Origin: Solea solea
Taxonomy: Eukaryota; Chordata; Actinopteri; Pleuronectiformes; Soleidae
Length of the DNA: 64,000 nt
Direction: 5' to 3'
Assembly: GCF_958295425.1 (NCBI RefSeq)
Contig: NC_081140.1
Span: 10,997,433 to 11,061,432 of the forward strand
Part shown: one piece after another, positions 57,578-64,000 of the stretch
How the letters are laid out: each line of letters opens with the position of its first letter
How positions within the stretch are numbered: position 1 is the stretch's first letter
Translations under genes and position numbers: made by a program
Notes under the pieces: generated by a model
Told to the model about the DNA's origin: nothing
The model's database searches: none
The model's input: the letters and a program-made list of their open reading frames with translations, nothing else

Positions 57578-58401
57578 GAATTGTCTTCCTTGTCCGTGGA
57601 GTCTCAGTGCATGACTGTGGCTTTGTTCTGTCTAACAATCTTACAAACTTACAACACCAGACAATTAAACCAGTCAGTGACTTCATGAAACAACAGTTTG
57701 CCTCCTGGAAACATTTTCTATGTAACAAACTAGCAATGTACTCATTTGTAATGTGTTTAATTAAATTGTTACAGTGACAGTTGGAGGAAATCTGTGATAA
57801 ATGAGAACAGTGACTCTGGGTGTTTGCTCTTTGACTCTTCTCAATTTGTTATCCGAATCAGCTCCACAGCCTTGGAAACAGATCAAAGGCCAACATTGAG
57901 CAAAGGCTGAAGCAATTCACATTTTGTTGCCGAATTCACAGATTAACATTTAAGGTCCTGCAAGGCGTTGCATACGCTTCATAGCCAGATTTACTGGTCT
58001 CATTTAAATTTAACCAAAAAACTATTCTGATCTCAGTGTGAAGCACAAACTTCTTCTACAGATCAGTGTGGTCTACAACATGTGAGTGTATGAGTGGAAG
58101 AGAAGTGAGTTTCATTGTTTTTGTTGAAAATGCAAACCATCAGTGTAATATGTCCTCTCCTAGTGATTTCTCCATACATACTACAAAAGTGTGATTATTA
58201 ATAAATGCAATGCCAATGGAAATTTCTGTCTGAGTGTAGTTGGTTTGTGGACCAAGCCTTTGATCAATTTTAGGTTTGGGAGACACTGATCAACATTTTT
58301 GTGACATTTTACAATTAGCCAAGACCATTCAAAATTATCCCAGAAATGCTATGTTGCGGACTGATTGACACACTTTGAGAAGCACAGGTATACCTGGTTG
58401 C

Positions 58402-58407
58402 TTTATT
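58402..58407 (-). terminator. ssr3: Candidate ssr3 polyadenylation signal
   Basis: AATAAA on the minus strand, 225 nt after the ssr3 stop codon, the first such signal downstream. Confidence 0.6.
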
Positions 58408-58631
58408 TGTTACAAAAAACAGAAGACAGACCTGGAGAAACACCCTCCAGACATTTGATCATGAATTTCATGAAGATGAAATGTAATATCACAGTCTCTC
58501 TTCAAACCCCATTCCTTAACTCAGTGAAAAAAACAATTCTGTTTGCCCCTTTTTCTTTTTTTAACCCCATGTCCGTCCTTCCCTCCTTCCCAGTCCCACC
58601 CCATTATCCCTCGTCCCTTCAGCTTCTGACT

Positions 58632-60414
<1,783 letters not shown>

Positions 60415-60620
60415 GGCTGTAGAGTGACCGGTGTGTTAGCTGCTCAGGTCTGAACACAGAAGGACTGACACGTCGCTGTACGAGGAGAAAAGAGAGGGAC
60501 GCGTCAGCATTAACCCGGAAACACGCAAGCTCTCCTCTTCTTTGTTGACATGAAAACATGGCGGTTCCGTGCCTTTGCTGCCCTCCACAGGAAGTAGAGA
60601 CGCTGCATCTGTAACGCTAC
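60415..60620 (-). promoter_or_regulatory. ssr3: ssr3 5' UTR and promoter region with a YY1-like site
   Basis: The region is CpG-richer than its surroundings and lacks a TATA box, as in housekeeping promoters. On the minus strand CCGCCATGTTTT (60553-60564) matches the YY1 consensus CCGCCATnTT, about 140-150 nt upstream of the start codon, a usual place near the transcription start. The exact start site is not determinable here. Confidence 0.5.
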
Positions 60621-60700
60621 ACTGCTACCTGCATTGGTATGTTCTGTATTTTAAGACTTTTTTAACATTTATTTGCCAAGTTTGACTATATGTATACATC

Positions 60701-60781
60701 TGTGACGCCATTTTGGCGAGTCAAAACTACATTTTCAGATATCTGCAATTCACTGATCTGAAACTGTCAAAATGGCGTCAC
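60701..60781. repeat. Nested inverted repeat with mirrored YY1-like cores
   Basis: GTGACGCCATTTTG (60702-60715) is exactly complementary to 60768-60781. Inside it TTTCAGAT (60733-60740) pairs with ATCTGAAA (60756-60763). Both outer arms contain a GCCATTTT core resembling a YY1 site. It could be a short MITE. Confidence 0.65.
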
Positions 60782-61882
60782 CTTTGTCATTCATGTGTAT
60801 GGGGTTTGTTCAGTTGTTTCATAAAACATGTGATAATTTGTAGAATAAACACTAAAGTTTCAGCTAAAGCTATTACAGCTATGGGTTCAACTACCAGCAG
60901 GGTTCACATTTTGCCCACTAGAGGTCAATATCTACATGTCTGTACATGTTTGTGTGTTATCAGCTGATGCCCATTTACTCAACAACTGGCAGTTGAGTGC
61001 AGCCAGCAACCACCAGGATTTCAAACAATTAAGAAGAGAGAGATAATCCCACACTGCTTATAGTCCATAAAGTGCAAAAGTTTGAACATTTTAAAAGGAT
61101 TTTAGGATTTGAAAGAGCCATTTCATGATGTAGAGAGGGGTGGATCTTGAGAAAATAAACTCTGCAGCGTAAGTTTGGAATGACATCTTTTGATGATAAG
61201 AGAATATTCAAACCAAACACCAAATAAAATCTCTGCGTTTATGACCAGGTAAGAAGTACAGCTTATCCCTGCCCGACTGGGCCCATATGCCCCAGCTTGC
61301 TGTAGAATTCCTACTTTCAGTTTTGAACACATGTTTAAAATCCAAGTATAACTTTCTTCCTCATCTGACAAACATGGCAATACAGCTCATGGTGTGACAC
61401 ATCAAGTCTCTGACCTTGCAGCTATAACCATAATAAGCAACTAAAAAAAAAAGTCCCTTCTCCCTGCTTACTTTTCAGTCAAGCCTGACGCATGCCTGCC
61501 ACTGGAGAAAATAATGTTCGTAAAAAAAACCACAGGTCCTTGACCTGCTGCTAGTGCCTCTACCACAGTGCTTATCTCCCTGATGAGCTGTTTTCTCTTT
61601 AAGGCTACAGACATGCTAATTACTTATAATTTCACCATGTTTGCAGGAACAACTAAGCAGCGTATGTGTGACACTGAGCACCAAAATTGGTTCAGTTATG
61701 TTAGAACGCAATGTTGTAGACCACAAGGTTTGCGTGATGTTCCTGTTTTTAAATGGGGATAGAGATTAGGGATTATCGGTGCACTTCGGGGGGAGCAGCA
61801 GGAAAGGCTTCACAAGGCAATAAGGAGGAGCAGGAGGGGAGGAGCTGATGCCAAGAGGCCTGCCAACAAAATGCCAAGCCAG

Positions 61883-61928
61883 TCTCTTTCTCTCGCTCTC
61901 TCTCTCTCTGTCTCTCTCCCTCTCTCTC
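61883..61928. repeat. TC-rich microsatellite
   Basis: Imperfect (TC)n with TG and CCC interruptions. Confidence 0.8.
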
Positions 61929-64000
61929 CTGTGTTTTTGCCAAATTGCCTTGAGTTTAGTGACAGTGCAGACAGATCTACAGGGACAAAGACACTACTGA
62001 CCAGTCTCAGCAGACAAATACACACACTGCCATTTACTGGACTCCTGATTTTTGAGTTTTCCTGGCAGTGCTGGTTGTATCTCCTTTTGATTGAACCCTA
62101 AGGAGTATTTATGACAAGTTGCCTATTATCATGACCAATTCTTTTTGAGGTATCATTACTCACTTTAAAGTAAAGAGTTCTTGTGAGCCTGTGTGTCCGC
62201 TAGACGTTCTATAATTTCAGATAATTGCAGTTGCACAAAAACACCAAGTCACAGATGTTAAAAAAATAATGGAAGATGCGAGGAAGAATCTGATGAGTAA
62301 AGTGTGACGCTAATTTGGATTGCTATGAGTTCTCCGAAAACAGTAATTTTCCACAATGCTGGATATTATGGAAGTCCCCTGTCACTGTAAAGTAATTAAT
62401 AAATGGCATGAAGTACGACTGAGCAGGCACATGGTCACACAACATCCCTATGATGTTCTTTTGATGTTGAAAAAGAGGAAAAACATTTATTTTTTTAATC
62501 ATTGGCATGGGGCCTTTGTTTCTCAGTTCGACCCTCTCTTCTGTGAGCATATGTTAGAGCAGTCAAATAATCACGTTATACTGTAGATAAGTTGGTTGAA
62601 CAGAGTCTACTTCAAATGATATCTCAGAGAATATGCTTTTTCTTGTCAGACATTTTACACATACACATTAGTAATAAACTAATTAAATACATGAAATGTG
62701 AGATTTAAAAGAAAAACAAGAAACCAACTGTAGGTCCAATCAGTGTTTACAATGATGTCATCTAGCTGCAATAAGTACATCTGCTTACAGTTAGTCCATG
62801 AGATGGTTAAGGTGTCAAGCCCAACCTGTGCTCAACTGATAAACTGTGACTTGTGCTAACATTTGAACAGAGAGGTCATGGGACCAAAACAGAGGGAGCT
62901 ATTTTTAACTGGGCTCCACCATTCATGTTTATTTAACCTCCTCTGTAGGTGTATGCACCGCTCCACAAAAGAGTGGTCCACAGACAGTTGTGTGACAAGA
63001 TCTGACGATACAAGTCGTTGTAAAGTGGGTGAAGTTGTTCCAATAGCTCGGAAGAACAAGTATGAACTTGCATAGAGTTAGCTGGGAAGTTAGTATTCAG
63101 TAAGTGTTTGTAGCTTGCAGGGACATGGCAGACCTGCTGGTCTTCTGCTGCCTTGTTTAGTCATTTTATTTAGGCTAAGCAAAACAAAGGATTTCAAACA
63201 CCAGTGTCACAAAACAACACATCAACAACCCTGTGTGCTTTGATGTAAAATCCTTGATTTTCTCTATGAACTTTGATGCAGGTCGTCACTAGTTTACAAA
63301 ATGACACAGACTTACAGATTTTAAGTAGCTAAAATCAGTTTTCCTTGTGCCCATGTTTGTTAGTGTGATCGTCTGTTTCTGTTTTTTTAGAGATGGCACA
63401 CTCAAAGTCAGGGCTGAATATTTGTTAGTACCTCATACAGGTAATTCAAAAAACAAACCAAACTATCACTTTAATATTAAGTGTTTGACATAATCAAGTA
63501 GTTCATCATTTTATTACAGCCGCTGATAAGCCCCTGGGTTATGCAAAGTACAGTTCTTGAACAGGTACGACAACTTCAATGATGGAAGAATAAATCTCAC
63601 AAAAGTACATTGTCACCTCTCAGGGCTCAGTATGATTATATCACAGTGAACAACAATGTCCTTTTGTCAGGGTGAGGGATGACTGAAGACAGAGGAGGCT
63701 GTAAAATGAACAGAGGAGGAGAGGGAGGACTGACACAAGCACCTGTGTGACAGCACTGCAGGCACTGCCCAACTGTTTCAGGGCCTGGTGATATTTCCTG
63801 CTTTCATTAAGGACAGGATTGTGTCACGCTCACGCAAAACCCACCCAACTCCTCTGCCCAGGCCTATAATGCTTCTCCCTTTAACAGACATTTGCTGAAA
63901 TGGTTGCATGTTTTTCCTCCACTCCTATCTCCTTCATGTCCTGTGATTTATGTTCCCCCTCCGTCTCAGAGGCACGGAGGAGAACGTGATATGGTAGAGG

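Larger units (their letters stand above)
54850..58380. other. Intergenic spacer between convergent kcnab1 and ssr3
   Basis: May include kcnab1 3' UTR in its left part. It contains a Tc1-like remnant (56612-57087) and a 20-bp palindrome (57558-57577). No exon seen on either strand. Confidence 0.75.
60621..64000. other. Intergenic DNA upstream of ssr3, no gene recognised
   Basis: Contains a nested inverted repeat (60701-60781) and a TC-rich microsatellite (about 61883-61928). In mammals TIPARP follows SSR3 on this side, but no TIPARP-like exon was found in the remaining 3.4 kb. Open frames here are short and unremarkable. Confidence 0.6.

Noticed and set aside
61000..64000. Possible tiparp exon on the right edge
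   Set aside because: TIPARP follows SSR3 in mammals, but no PARP-domain or zinc-finger motif could be read on either strand here.

Overview
This is a vertebrate nuclear window, almost certainly from a ray-finned (percomorph-like) teleost. It has split genes with GT-AG introns, long CA/TG microsatellites, and many decayed teleost-type interspersed repeats (tRNA-derived SINEs, Tc1-like deletion derivatives, a BEL/Pao remnant, a LINE 3' end, MITEs). No bacterial-style operon, CRISPR array or prophage is present. Only two protein-coding genes are supported; most other open frames are short chance frames in non-coding DNA.

Gene 1, plus strand, 4110-54319: kcnab1, the Kv-beta-1 subunit of voltage-gated potassium channels. 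I reconstructed 14 coding exons giving 397 codons plus stop, with every junction in phase. The first exon encodes the Kv-beta-1.1-type N-terminal inactivation peptide. The other 13 exons encode the aldo-keto-reductase core, with the tetrad Asp115, Tyr120, Lys148 and Asn188. Intron 1 is about 28.3 kb, introns 2 and 3 are 6-7 kb, and the rest are short. Intron 10 uses a GC-AG splice pair.

Gene 2, minus strand, 60414-58632: ssr3 (TRAP-gamma), an ER translocon-associated membrane protein, in 5 coding exons giving 185 residues. The two genes are convergent (tail to tail) and about 4.3 kb apart. The same KCNAB1/SSR3 neighbourhood is known in mammals, so this is conserved synteny rather than a functional operon.

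Layout: 1-3.5 kb, upstream intergenic DNA with simple repeats. 3.55-4.3 kb, kcnab1 leader and exon 1. 4.3-32.6 kb, intron 1, with microsatellites, two SINE families, a hAT-like fragment split by a SINE, and a foldback element. 32.6-45.8 kb, introns 2 and 3, with a MITE, a BEL/Pao remnant, a perfect 26-bp hairpin and a LINE 3' end. 45.8-54.3 kb, the exon-dense core. 54.3-58.6 kb, the intergenic spacer with a Tc1-like remnant. 58.6-60.6 kb, ssr3 and its promoter. 60.6-64 kb, intergenic DNA with an inverted repeat and no gene I recognise.

I found no convincing previously undescribed biological system. The observations most worth checking are the foldback element, the perfect hairpin in intron 3, the GC-AG intron, the Gly-to-Cys change in the Kv-beta core, and several low-repeat intronic blocks that look like conserved non-coding elements.
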